Shown here one piece after another: positions 7,416-15,135 of a stretch of DNA of 25,145 nt (its first letter is position 1; every line of letters begins with the position of its first letter). Below the pieces are notes generated by a model that was given only the letters and a program-made list of their open reading frames with translations, did not search any database and was not told where the DNA came from. The DNA is from DASYML01 sp036399835 (GTDB taxonomy: Bacteria > Acidobacteriota > Blastocatellia > Pyrinomonadales > Pyrinomonadaceae), in contig DASWMI010000093.1 in the NCBI GenBank assembly GCA_036399835.1, positions 1 to 25,145 of the forward strand. Reading direction: 5' to 3'. The position numbers were made by a program, and so were the translations under genes.

Positions 7416-9008
7416 TTATCTTTGCGGCGGCAGATTGTCTCCCCAGGTTCTGGACGGAGCCGTTGAGCCGCTCCGTTTGGGAGCAGATTTTGATTTCTCC
7501 GTTGAAGTCGTTTGTGTGTTAGCTCTTTCAACTACTGCGCGCGCTGGTCCGGTAGAGGATGGCTGCGGAGCGGTTGGCGAAGATGCGAGGTGGGCCGAAG
7601 ACTCTTCCTCGCCTGTGCTGAAGGACCAGATAAAGCCGCCGACGAGTGTGGTTTGATTTCTTGAAAAGCTGGCCGGGTCTGATCTTTGAAAGACCGCCTG
7701 GTCCGACCAGTCTCGCCTGTATTCGAGCCGCGTCAAAAAATTGTCGCTCATTTTGTATTCGCCCGTGAGCGTCACTTCACTGAGCCTTTGCCGCGTCCCG
7801 GTCGTAAACCCGTCATAGTCCTTATACCACTCAAAGCGAGGGCTGATGGCGAAGCGCTTGGCCGCCTGATAACGTAGATAGGCTGCGACTCCCTGCCAGC
7901 GCACGCCGGAGCCGTCGGCCAGCCTGTCAAACCCGTAATCGTAATTGCCCATCAGTTTGAGCCGGTCGTTGATGTTGTAAGAGAGGATGGTGTCGAAGAA
8001 GTGACGCCAGTTGCGATCATCGTCATCCTGTTCTGGACCACCCGTATAGTTCTGTGTGAAAGTGAGCCTGGAGATTGGCTTATAGGTTAGCGCGAGACCG
8101 TAAGTCTTGCCCCTGTTATTCTCTTCGACGTTGTTCCAGCCGTTGACGACCGCGCCCGCCAGCGACACCCTCTCGTTAAAGTCGTAAGTGGTCTGGAGGC
8201 CCATGTGATAGGCTGGCTGGACCACCGTATAGAGCAGGCCGCGCGAGTAGTTCCAGTTATCCTGTGCCTCGTCAACCTCCGCGCCGCTCCATGAGATAAA
8301 CTTCCCGAAATCCAGTTTCAGCCCCTTGCCGACCGGAGCCAGATAGCTTCCGTAAACCTGCTGGAAATGTTTGTAGACCTCGACTCCGCCCGGTTCCGTA
8401 CCGCTGAGGAAATCTGCTGCCGGTCCAAAATCCAAATCCACGCGAAAGCCGAATCTGGAATCCTCTTCGGGCGTTTTCTCGAAAGCTATCTCGGCGACAT
8501 TAAAGGCGAACTGGTGATGGCGCGAGTCAAAGCTGCGAAAGGCGTTGACGCGATTGGCGGGCCGGTTGAAGTTATAGGCGTAGTAGGTATCAATAAATCC
8601 TGAGACCTGCGTCTTTTTGAAAAAGTCGAGCAGGCTGGTTTTTTGTTCTGCTTTATCTTCATCCTCGGCCTGCGGCGGAGTCTGGCTGTCGGGCGTCTGC
8701 GCGGCCTCGTTCGCGTTCGTCTGCTCGCTCTTTTTCGCTGGACCAGCCGACGCCAAGCCCTGTTGAGAGCGCTGCAACTCTTCTTCAACCATCTTGAGCC
8801 GCTGTTCCAACTCCTGAAGACGACGGCGCAACTCGGCATTCTCGGCCTCCGCGCGAGACGTTGCGGGCGGCTGTTGCTGAGCCTCCAAGTTCGAGGGCCA
8901 GAGACACAGCAACGCTGCCATCATGGCAGCCGCGCGAAGATAAAAGAGAGCGTGCGAAGAAAACAGCGTGCCGCGCAGTGGTCGGCTCGCAGACCTCTCG
9001 TTAGACAT
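7416..9008 (-). CDS. Outer-membrane beta-barrel porin with N-terminal coiled coil
   Basis: The 530-residue protein has a signal sequence with an extended basic start (hydrophobic about 20-43, cleavage near LEAQ) and a short coiled coil (about 52-82, rich in Glu/Leu/Arg). A Pro/Gln-rich linker follows, then a barrel of alternating aromatic and polar strands from about 133 to 463. SGFIDTYYAYNFNRP, FGKFISWSGAEV and LTGEYKMSDNFLTRLEYRRDWS match the OmpL-like porin-2 group. The last barrel strand ends in IWSF, as expected for BAM recognition, yet about 67 low-complexity residues rich in Ser, Thr, Pro and Lys follow. The transported solute cannot be told. The ATG at 9008 has GGAG about ten bases upstream. 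The gene is probably transcribed alone. Confidence 0.88.
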   Translation of the reverse strand: MSNERSASRPLRGTLFSSHALFYLRAAAMMAALLCLWPSNLEAQQQPPATSRAEAENAELRRRLQELEQRLKMVEEELQRSQQGLASAGPAKKSEQTNANEAAQTPDSQTPPQAEDEDKAEQKTSLLDFFKKTQVSGFIDTYYAYNFNRPANRVNAFRSFDSRHHQFAFNVAEIAFEKTPEEDSRFGFRVDLDFGPAADFLSGTEPGGVEVYKHFQQVYGSYLAPVGKGLKLDFGKFISWSGAEVDEAQDNWNYSRGLLYTVVQPAYHMGLQTTYDFNERVSLAGAVVNGWNNVEENNRGKTYGLALTYKPISRLTFTQNYTGGPEQDDDDRNWRHFFDTILSYNINDRLKLMGNYDYGFDRLADGSGVRWQGVAAYLRYQAAKRFAISPRFEWYKDYDGFTTGTRQRLSEVTLTGEYKMSDNFLTRLEYRRDWSDQAVFQRSDPASFSRNQTTLVGGFIWSFSTGEEESSAHLASSPTAPQPSSTGPARAVVERANTQTTSTEKSKSAPKRSGSTAPSRTWGDNLPPQR

Positions 9009-9142
9009 GGCTCTTAATCTCCTTTCGTAGATGGCGTCCGGGATAATAGCAGGAAAGGAGCATGAGAGTGATGCTTTTGTGCGTTCGGCTGCGAGGAGTT
9101 TGTGCGGCGGCGGCTTTGAAGAGCATGAGGCAGGCTTTGGTC

Positions 9143-9691
9143 TCAGGGTTTGGCGGCGGGGTATTTCGCGGCCAGCCTTTTGAGCGTCCTGGCCCCGCGA
9201 AATGTTGCTCGCCTGCCGAGAGTCTTTTCGAGAAAGGCATTTGAAAAGGTGGATTCGCTTTGCCTGCGCCGCCTCAACCAGTAAATCTCGCGTCCATTAA
9301 CATGAAAATCGTCAAGCTCCGTTCTCAGCGCCAGCAGTTTTCGCTTTGAGTTGTCATCAAGCGTGTCGGCCACGAAAGCTATGTTGAGCGCCAGGGCCGC
9401 GTCCATCTCGGATTGCGAGAAAGGTCTGTAAGCGGCGATGGCTGCGACTTCCGCATCCGTCCTGATAAATGTCGCAACCTCGTAGCCGAGCGCCTCGCGC
9501 AGACGCTTCTCGATTCTCCTTTCGAGCAGGGCTGTGTTCTTCGAGGTCGTCTCAAACACGACATTACCGCTCGCGATAAAAGTCTCTACGTTGGAAAAGC
9601 CGAGCGACTCGAAGAGCTGTCGCAGGTGGTCCATCTTGACGTTATGGCCGCCAACATTGATGGCCCGTAGAAACGCTATCAAACGCGACAT
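9143..9691 (-). CDS. DUF1697 domain-containing protein
   Basis: The 182-residue protein matches the DUF1697 family along its whole length. The diagnostic start MSRLIAFLRAINVGGHNVKM is followed by LRQLFESLGFSNVETFIASGNVVFET (24-49), and KTLGRRATFRG-type residues appear near the C-terminus. There is no signal peptide, so it is cytoplasmic. Its biochemical role is unknown. AAGGAG lies upstream of the ATG at 9691, and a TGGTCCA palindrome fills the spacer. The gene is divergent from the ECF sigma gene and follows the same direction as the porin, 134 bases away. Confidence 0.9.
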   Translation of the reverse strand: MSRLIAFLRAINVGGHNVKMDHLRQLFESLGFSNVETFIASGNVVFETTSKNTALLERRIEKRLREALGYEVATFIRTDAEVAAIAAYRPFSQSEMDAALALNIAFVADTLDDNSKRKLLALRTELDDFHVNGREIYWLRRRRQSESTFSNAFLEKTLGRRATFRGARTLKRLAAKYPAAKP

Positions 9692-9832
9692 GATGTGGAC
9701 CAGCTCCTTTATAAAAGCCGTCGAATGACAGGAATAAAGTACAGCAAACGGCTTGCAAGATAAATATCACGAGAGGTCTGCTCGGTTTAAGGTCGGCCAG
9801 GTTTATTACGGTAGCCGCGATGCGGGAAATCT

Positions 9833-9841
9833 TGGTATGAT
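9833..9841 (+). promoter_or_regulatory. Possible extended -10 promoter of the sigma factor gene
   Basis: TG-G-TATGAT gives a TATGAT hexamer (9836-9841) with a TGn extension, 28 bases before the proposed TTG start. No convincing -35 is present. An autoregulated ECF promoter (AAC-type -35) was looked for and not found. Confidence 0.35.
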
Positions 9842-9869
9842 GTCGCTCCGTTCAGTTTAAAGTCGAGGC

Positions 9870-10460
9870 TTGCAGAGATACTTAGCGTTGATTCCCGAAC
9901 AAGCGCCAGAGTCTGATGTCGAGCTTCTTCATGCCGTCCAGAGCGGAGATGAAGAGGCTTTGGCGCGTCTTTATGACCGCTACAGGTTAATCCTTTTCGG
10001 TCTTATCCTGCGTATATTAAATAGCCGCACAGAGGCGGAAGATGTTTTGCAGGAGGTCTTCCTACAGGTTTGGCAGCGTGCCCGGCAGTTTGACGAGACG
10101 CGCGGGCGTCCCTTTACCTGGCTCGTCACGCTCGCACGCAGCCGTGCCATAGACCGCCTGCGCGCCCTCGGCTCGCGCGAACGGACGGCCACCGAAGCGG
10201 CGCGCGAAGGGGAAGCCAGCGAGATGGTCTCGGATGCGGTGGATGATGCCATCAGGTCCGAGCGCGGCCAACAGGTCCGCAGCGCCCTCTCAGAGCTGCC
10301 CGAAGAGCAGCAGCGCACATTAACGCTCGCCTATTTCGAGGGGCTGACTCAAACAGAGATCGCGGAACGCCTGGGCACGCCGCTCGGCACGGTCAAGACG
10401 CGTATGCGCTCAGGCATGATGCGCCTGCGCGAGTTGTTGGCAGAGGAGCTGAAAGCCTGA
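9870..10460 (+). CDS. ECF-type RNA polymerase sigma factor
   Basis: The 196-residue protein has the two ECF domains. Sigma region 2 (about 35-105) contains LYDRYRLILFGLILRI, AEDVLQEVFLQVWQRA and RPFTWLVTLARSRAIDRLRA. Region 4 (about 140-193) contains LPEEQQRTLTLAYFEGLTQTEIAERLGTPLGTVKTRMRSG, a clear helix-turn-helix. It directs core polymerase to stress or envelope promoters when released by its partner. The partner is the anti-sigma gene 88 bases downstream, and the arrangement resembles SigK/RskA-type pairs. The start is uncertain: TTG at 9870 has GAGG only two bases upstream, and another in-frame TTG at 9888 is possible. Confidence 0.9.
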   Translation: MQRYLALIPEQAPESDVELLHAVQSGDEEALARLYDRYRLILFGLILRILNSRTEAEDVLQEVFLQVWQRARQFDETRGRPFTWLVTLARSRAIDRLRALGSRERTATEAAREGEASEMVSDAVDDAIRSERGQQVRSALSELPEEQQRTLTLAYFEGLTQTEIAERLGTPLGTVKTRMRSGMMRLRELLAEELKA

Positions 10461-10547
10461 GCTGTGGAAAGCAGTGAGAACACGAGTCAGGAGCAGTTGG
10501 AGCGGATCACGCGAGAAAGATTCCGGACCTGAGAGTATAGAGGTTCA

Positions 10548-11411
10548 GTGACGCACGAAGATTACAAGGAGATGCTGGCGGCGCAGGCGCTCGGTTCGCT
10601 GGCGCAGCCCTTGGCGCACGCGCTTGAAGCGCATCTGGCGACCTGCGATGAATGCCGCGCGGAGCTTGAGGGCTGGCGCGAGGTGGCCGCCCTGCTCGCT
10701 TACTCCGTAGAGCCTGCCGCGCCGTCCGCCTCGCTGCGTGCCCGCATCCTTGAGAATGCGCGAGCGCACACGCAGCTCTCAGGCACAGAGACGACGGAGG
10801 GCGGCAGCCTGAAGGATTCGCCGGACAAGCAGGAAGCCTCTTCCGCGCAGGAGAAGGAGAACATCCTGCCCTTCGCACGTCCCAAGCGCGGCAACTGGTC
10901 CAGCGCGGCCAGACTCGGCGCGATTGCCGCAGCCCTCGCCTTCGCGGCCCTCGTCGTCTCGCTCTTTATTCTCTGGCAGCGCAACAATGCTCTGCGCGCG
11001 GAGGTCGCCAGCCTTTCACAGCGCGTCAACCGGACGCAGGAAGAGTTGGTCGAGGCGCGTGAAGAGAATCGTATGCTCGCCGCGCCTGATACTGCGCTCC
11101 TGGCCGGTACGAACATGGCTCCGCAGGCTCGCGGCAAGCTGACCTTTGATAAACAGACGGGCCGCGCCATGCTCTTAGCCTATGACCTGCCGCCAGCGCC
11201 TCCGGGCAAAGCCTACCAGCTCTGGTTCATCGCCGGGTCGCATGTCATGCCCGGCAGCGTCTTCCAGCCTGACGCGCAGGGCCGCGCGGTGATGCGCGAG
11301 CAGATGCCAGCCGCAGCGCGCAGCGCCAGCATCTTTGCCGTCACGCTTGAGCCGCAGGGCGGCGTTCCCGCTCCGACCGGCGAGAAATATCTACTCAGCT
11401 CTACTTCCTGA
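10548..11411 (+). CDS. Membrane anti-sigma factor, RskA type, with zinc-binding N-terminus
   Basis: The 287-residue protein has an N-terminal anti-sigma domain with the zinc motif H29-x3-C33-x2-C36 (AHLATCDEC). A cytoplasmic linker follows, then one membrane helix (about 122-143), a short coiled coil (about 145-175) and an extracytoplasmic RskA-like domain (about 185-287, with GKAYQLWFIAG and FAVTLEPQGG). It should bind and silence the upstream sigma factor at the inner membrane and release it on a signal, typically by proteolysis; that part is family knowledge. I chose GTG at 10548, with GAGG four bases upstream. The histidine and both cysteines needed for zinc binding are present, so the inhibitory domain looks intact. 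Confidence 0.9.
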   Translation: MTHEDYKEMLAAQALGSLAQPLAHALEAHLATCDECRAELEGWREVAALLAYSVEPAAPSASLRARILENARAHTQLSGTETTEGGSLKDSPDKQEASSAQEKENILPFARPKRGNWSSAARLGAIAAALAFAALVVSLFILWQRNNALRAEVASLSQRVNRTQEELVEAREENRMLAAPDTALLAGTNMAPQARGKLTFDKQTGRAMLLAYDLPPAPPGKAYQLWFIAGSHVMPGSVFQPDAQGRAVMREQMPAAARSASIFAVTLEPQGGVPAPTGEKYLLSSTS

Positions 11412-11548
11412 ATCCTCAGTCGCCGGAGAAATCCGTCTACGCGCCTCTATCCGTAAATATCTTCGGTTGTCTGAAGTTCACAAAGAGCGAGCACGCGGGC
11501 GGGTTGTTTGAGAGAGAAATCCACATTCGACAGCAGGAGGAGCATGAT

Positions 11549-12016
11549 ATGCACAGACACAAACTTTTCTTGAAAAGAGTGCTCGCGATTCTGGCTCTGG
11601 CAATGGTCCTCAACTGGACCGCTATGCCCGCCAGCGCGCAGGCCCAGAAAGAGAGATCGCTTTACCAGAGGCTCGGAGGATACGATGCGGTGGCGGCGGT
11701 CGTTGACGATTTTGTCGGGCGGCTGATTCAAGACCCGCAGTTCGCGCGCTTCTTTTCCGGCTTTAGCGTTGATTCAAAGAAGAAGATTCGCCAGCACATA
11801 GTGGACCAGTTCTGCGCAGCGGCGGGCGGCCCGTGCATCTACACCGGGCGCGATATGAAGACGGTTCACCAGGGAATCGGTATCACGGAGGCTGACTGGA
11901 ACGCCGCCGCCAAACACCTCGTCGCCTCGCTGGACAAGTTCAAAGTGCCGCAGAAGGAGAAGGACGAGCTGCTCGCCTTCGTCGGCAGTCTCAAGAAAGA
12001 GATCGTGGAAAAATAA
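11549..12016 (+). CDS. Exported group I truncated haemoglobin
   Basis: The 155-residue protein begins with a signal peptide (hydrophobic 9-23, MPASAQA cleavage near 31). The rest is a 2/2 globin: LYQRLGGYDAVAAVVDDF (38-55), FFSGF (68-72) and MKTVHQGIGIT (103-113), whose H107 is the proximal F8 haem ligand. Group I members bind oxygen or NO and often detoxify NO, but most lack a signal peptide. By eye alignment with Mycobacterium GlbN, the B10 tyrosine position is V56, so ligand stabilisation probably differs. AGGAGG (11535-11540) lies eight bases before the ATG at 11549, which fixes this start over an upstream in-frame codon at 11504. It follows the sigma/anti-sigma pair on the same strand, 137 bases away. 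Confidence 0.9.
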   Translation: MHRHKLFLKRVLAILALAMVLNWTAMPASAQAQKERSLYQRLGGYDAVAAVVDDFVGRLIQDPQFARFFSGFSVDSKKKIRQHIVDQFCAAAGGPCIYTGRDMKTVHQGIGITEADWNAAAKHLVASLDKFKVPQKEKDELLAFVGSLKKEIVEK

Positions 12017-12059
12017 GGATGAACTCGGTCGGCGCGACGGCGATGAAGAAAAAGCTGTC

Positions 12060-12128
12060 GGGAGATTGATTGAGCGGCTTCCCGGCTCGTTGATTTATTG
12101 GTCCAGTGAATCAACGAGTCAATCTCCC
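12060..12128. repeat. Nested palindromic element downstream of the globin gene (copy C)
   Basis: GGGAGATTGA (12060-12069) pairs with TCAATCTCCC (12119-12128), and CTCGTTGATT (12086-12095) pairs with AATCAACGAG (12109-12118). Both stems are perfect 10-mers, with a 16-base bulge on the left arm. The 13-base loop contains TGGTCCA. Resemblance to the elements at 627-684 and 3758-3830 is limited to GATTGATT/GTCAAT words. It may serve as a terminator for the globin gene, but no U-tract follows. Confidence 0.5.
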
Positions 12129-12262
12129 AAGCTCATCGCTGTCGCGTGTCTCTTTGCCTCCTGGCCTTGTCGCTTTTCGCCCCTCGCCGGAAAAATTTGC
12201 TAAACTGGGGATGGCCGCCGCCCTGGGCGTGTGGCGATTAATCAAGGTGAGGGAAAATTAAA

Positions 12263-12454
12263 GTGGCCCAAGATAGAAGCGATAAAGAGTTGACTAATGA
12301 AGTGTCGGACGAGACCGGGCAATATGACATGCGGTTTCTTCTCTGGCGCAAGTTCTGCACGACGCAAGGAATACCCGTCGAGACGCTGCCCAGCCAGCTT
12401 AGCTCCGAGCAGAAAGAGCTGTGGGAGAAGACGAAGGCAGGCAATCTGAGATAG
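12263..12454 (+). CDS. Small hypothetical protein, 63 residues
   Basis: I do not recognise this family. The product is hydrophilic and charged, with no signal peptide or membrane segment. It contains DETGQYDMRFLLWRKFC in the middle and a Glu/Lys-rich helical end (LSSEQKELWEKTKAGNLR). Evidence that it is real: a strong GGTGAGGG ribosome-binding site (12245-12253) nine bases before GTG 12263, normal composition, a dedicated position between genes, and a perfect 13-bp hairpin right after the stop. It is probably cytoplasmic. No function is proposed. Confidence 0.65.
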   Translation: MAQDRSDKELTNEVSDETGQYDMRFLLWRKFCTTQGIPVETLPSQLSSEQKELWEKTKAGNLR

Positions 12455-12468
12455 TGAGAATCTTAAAG

Positions 12469-12518
12469 GCGTCAACGCTTGGATGGAAGAACAGCTTTTT
12501 CTCTTCAAGCGTTGACGC
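12469..12518. terminator. Bidirectional hairpin between convergent genes
   Basis: GCGTCAACGCTTG (12469-12481) and CAAGCGTTGACGC (12506-12518) are perfect 13-bp complements. The inner GAAGA/TCTTC words can extend the stem. The hairpin separates the 63-residue gene from the minus-strand MBL hydrolase gene. No long U-tract follows on the plus strand. Confidence 0.65.
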
Positions 12519-12535
12519 GTCCGCTTGTTCGAGAG

Positions 12536-13222
12536 CTAGAAGTATCGCCCCAGCGTGTAGAGACCTGTGAGAAACGGGTTGGTCAGGCGCTCGCGGCCAA
12601 TGGTTGTCAGCGGCCCGTGACCCGAATAAACCTCCACGTCGTCGCCGAGCGGCAAGACCCTCTTCATCAAGCCATCCATTAATTGCTCGCTTGAGCCGCC
12701 GGGCAAATCCGTCCTCCCGATTGAGCCTGCGAAGAGACAGTCGCCGACAAAAACTTTTCTTTCCGCTTGATTAAAGAGCACGACGTGGCCCGGCGTGTGG
12801 CCCGGACAGTGTGTGACCTTGAATTCCAGCTCGCCGACGCGGTAAAGCTGTCCGTCCTGCCAGTATTCTTCAACCGGGGGCGGCTGTTCGTAATCAAACC
12901 CGAGCGCGGCCCACTGCGCGCGCGGAATGCCTATCCACTCAGGCTGTTCGGGCAGCGCGTGATAAAGCGGCGCGTCTTGCTCGTGCAAAATAATTTTCGC
13001 TTCCGGCCTCAGCCTTTTAAGCTCCGCGACGCCGCCCACGTGGTCCATGTGCGCGTGCGTCAGGGCGATGGCCTGCAACTCAAGCCCGCGCGCCTCCAAA
13101 CGCTCGGCAATCCGCGCGGCTTCATCGCCCGGGTCAATGCAGATGGCGCGGCCCGTTTTCTCGCAGCCGATAATGCGCGCGTGTTGTTGAAAGGCCGTGA
13201 CGGTCAATTCCTCTATAATCAT
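12536..13222 (-). CDS. MBL-fold metallo-hydrolase, glyoxalase II-like
   Basis: The 228-residue cytoplasmic enzyme has the full dinuclear metal set: THAHMDH (H56, H58, D60, H61), H142 in CPGHTPGH, D161 in VGDCLF and H202 in YSGHGP. The end SGHGPLTTIGRERLTNPFL is typical of the YcbL-like type II glyoxalase branch, which hydrolyses S-lactoylglutathione or related thioesters. It lacks the longer C-terminal domain of eukaryotic glyoxalase II. Substrate is not determined; a sulfur dioxygenase or other thioesterase role is possible. The ATG at 13222 is preceded by a GAGAG-type site. The gene is divergent from the radical SAM gene. Confidence 0.9.
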   Translation of the reverse strand: MIIEELTVTAFQQHARIIGCEKTGRAICIDPGDEAARIAERLEARGLELQAIALTHAHMDHVGGVAELKRLRPEAKIILHEQDAPLYHALPEQPEWIGIPRAQWAALGFDYEQPPPVEEYWQDGQLYRVGELEFKVTHCPGHTPGHVVLFNQAERKVFVGDCLFAGSIGRTDLPGGSSEQLMDGLMKRVLPLGDDVEVYSGHGPLTTIGRERLTNPFLTGLYTLGRYF

Positions 13223-13333
13223 AACAGGTCTCTCGGAAGACAGCTTTGCCGCTTAAAATGACATCTCAAATATATTTCCCGAAGAGTATAATTGCTGGTC
13301 AGAAATTCCGCTATCGGAAGAGGTTTGAAGATT

Positions 13334-14407
13334 ATGCCGATGACAGCCAGGTCTGCCTCGCTGGCAGAAGTTTTAGACGAATTGACGGTGGAAGGAGCGC
13401 CCGAATTAACAGAGCGACTGGACCAGAACGCGCTGCGCTGCTATGCCTGCGGCCATCGTTGCCTGATTAAGGAGAGCAAGCGCGGCATCTGCAAGGTGCG
13501 CTACAACGAGCGGGGACGCCTCCTCGTGCCCTCGAACTATGTCGCCGCGCTGGCCTGCGACCCGACCGAAAAGAAACCCTTCTTCCACGTCATGCCCGGC
13601 TCCGATACGCTCACCTTCGGGATGCTCGGCTGTGACCTGCACTGCGCTTACTGTCAGAACTTTTTGACCTCGCAGGCCCTGCGTGATGATGCGGCGGGAG
13701 TCGCGCCGAAGCTTGTCTCTGCGGAAAGGCTGGTGGCGATGGCGAAGGCTTACGGGGCGGCGATGGTCGGGTCCAGTTATAACGAGCCTTTGATTACGGC
13801 TGAGTGGGCGGTGGAGGTTTTTCAGCGCGCGAAGCCCGAAGGATTTAAGACGGCCTTTATCTCGAACGGGAACGCGACGCCGCAGGTCCTGGATTATCTG
13901 CGGCCCTGGACCGATTGCTACAAGATTGATCTCAAGACGATGAGCGACCGCAGCTATCGCCAGCTCGGCGGCGTCGTGGACAATATCTTGGAGACTGTCG
14001 GGATGGTCCACGAGCGGGGGTTCTGGGAAGAGATTGTGACGCTCGTCATACCGGGCTTTAATGATTCGGCTGATGAGCTAAAGCGCGCCGCAGACTTTAT
14101 CGCTTCGGTCTCGCCTGACATCCCCTGGCACGTCACGGCGTTTCATCAGGACTACAAGATGACGGAGAATGCCAATACGACCGCGGAGCAGTTGATACGC
14201 GCCTGCGAGATAGGACGCGAGGCAGGCTTGCGTTACATCTACGCGGGGAATCTGCCGGGCAGGGTCGGGCGCTGGGAGAATACTTACTGCCCCGCTTGCG
14301 AAGAGCTCTTGGTTGAACGCTACGGCTACATCATACGCGCGATGAGAATCACACGCGAAGGCCGCTGCCCTCAATGCTCAACGAGGATTCCGGGTATCTG
14401 GTCCTGA
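13334..14407 (+). CDS. amrS: AmmeMemoRadiSam-type radical SAM enzyme (AmrS-like)
   Basis: The 357-residue protein is a radical SAM enzyme of the AmrS family. The cluster motif is C100-x3-C104-x2-C107 (GCDLHCAYCQN). An N-terminal cysteine set (C36, C39, C43, C53: CYACGHRC and GIC) and a C-terminal pair of CxxC motifs (YCPAC, RCPQC) may bind zinc or a further cluster. FISNGNATPQVLDYLRPWTDCYKIDLK and WHVTAFHQDYKM are family hallmarks. Named relatives often sit beside MEMO1 and AMMECR1 homologues; neither occurs here, so this copy is an orphan. The reaction is not established. I prefer ATG 13334 with GGAAGAGG upstream; a TTG at 13292 is in frame, and the ATG at 13340 is also possible. Confidence 0.9.
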   Translation: MPMTARSASLAEVLDELTVEGAPELTERLDQNALRCYACGHRCLIKESKRGICKVRYNERGRLLVPSNYVAALACDPTEKKPFFHVMPGSDTLTFGMLGCDLHCAYCQNFLTSQALRDDAAGVAPKLVSAERLVAMAKAYGAAMVGSSYNEPLITAEWAVEVFQRAKPEGFKTAFISNGNATPQVLDYLRPWTDCYKIDLKTMSDRSYRQLGGVVDNILETVGMVHERGFWEEIVTLVIPGFNDSADELKRAADFIASVSPDIPWHVTAFHQDYKMTENANTTAEQLIRACEIGREAGLRYIYAGNLPGRVGRWENTYCPACEELLVERYGYIIRAMRITREGRCPQCSTRIPGIWS

Positions 14408-14430
14408 AAGCGCGAGGACTGCATAACCCT

Positions 14431-15135
14431 TCACTCGTTTTCGTCCACCGGAAGAGAAGGCTTTGCTGCTGCGCGGGCCGGAAACCTCCGGTCCACAGAA
14501 GCTGACACCCGACCTCGCCTCTCCAACAGCTCTCGCAGCTTGAGCGCAAGCGCAGGGCTGGAAGACTTGAGCTGTTCTGCCTGCTCAAACGCCGCCTGCC
14601 TGTTGCCCTGGCCCACGTAAGAGAGACCGAGCGCGTAACGCGTCTCCGCATCGGCAGGCTCTAGAGCAAGCGAGCGGCTGTAGGCTGCCGCGGCTTGGCC
14701 GTACTGGCCCACGTCATAATGGCTCCTGCCGAGACCCTTGTAGGCGCAGGAGTCCGAAGGATTGACGATGATGGCCCGCTCGAAATGGCTGAGCGCTTCC
14801 GCGCGATGGTCCAGATTAAACTCCGCCCAGCCGAGACCGCAGTAGGCGCAGGCGTCTTCGCGTAGGCGTATGGCATCGGTAAAGGCGCGCGCGGCCTCCT
14901 CGTTCCGTTTTAAGTGAAGATATGCGTCGCCGAGGTCTATGTACGCACGCGCGAAATTCGGCTTGAGCTGTGTCGTGCGACGGTAAGAGGCGGCGGCCTC
15001 TCGATAACGCCCCGTTTTCAAATACAGGTTGCCTTTAACGAAATAGATGCTGCCCGCCAGAGAGGGGAGCATGAGCGCGGTCAGCCCCAGCAGTAGACAG
15101 CACACGGCCCACATGATAATCGTTCGGAGTTTCAT
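14431..15135 (-). CDS. Membrane-anchored TPR repeat protein
   Basis: The 234-residue protein has an N-terminal membrane or uncleaved signal helix (7-27) and then about five tetratricopeptide repeats (about 32-200). Repeat starts are visible at GNLYLKTGRYREAAASYRR, GDAYLHLKRNEEAARAF, GWAEFNLDHRAEALSHF, GRSHYDVGQYGQAAAAYSRS and GLSYVGQGNRQAAFEQA. The third and fourth repeats carry extra cysteines (ACAYCGLG, SCAYKGLG). The C-terminus is basic and proline-rich. TPRs bind partner proteins, so it is probably a periplasmic-side or membrane scaffold; no partner is evident. AAGGAG sits six bases before the ATG at 15135. Its stop lies only 23 bases from the stop of the convergent radical SAM gene. Confidence 0.88.
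   Translation of the reverse strand: MKLRTIIMWAVCCLLLGLTALMLPSLAGSIYFVKGNLYLKTGRYREAAASYRRTTQLKPNFARAYIDLGDAYLHLKRNEEAARAFTDAIRLREDACAYCGLGWAEFNLDHRAEALSHFERAIIVNPSDSCAYKGLGRSHYDVGQYGQAAAAYSRSLALEPADAETRYALGLSYVGQGNRQAAFEQAEQLKSSSPALALKLRELLERRGRVSASVDRRFPARAAAKPSLPVDENE

Noticed and set aside
9062..9244. Plus-strand 60-residue frame antisense to the end of the DUF1697 gene
   Set aside because: No family match and no start signal; it overlaps a well-supported gene.
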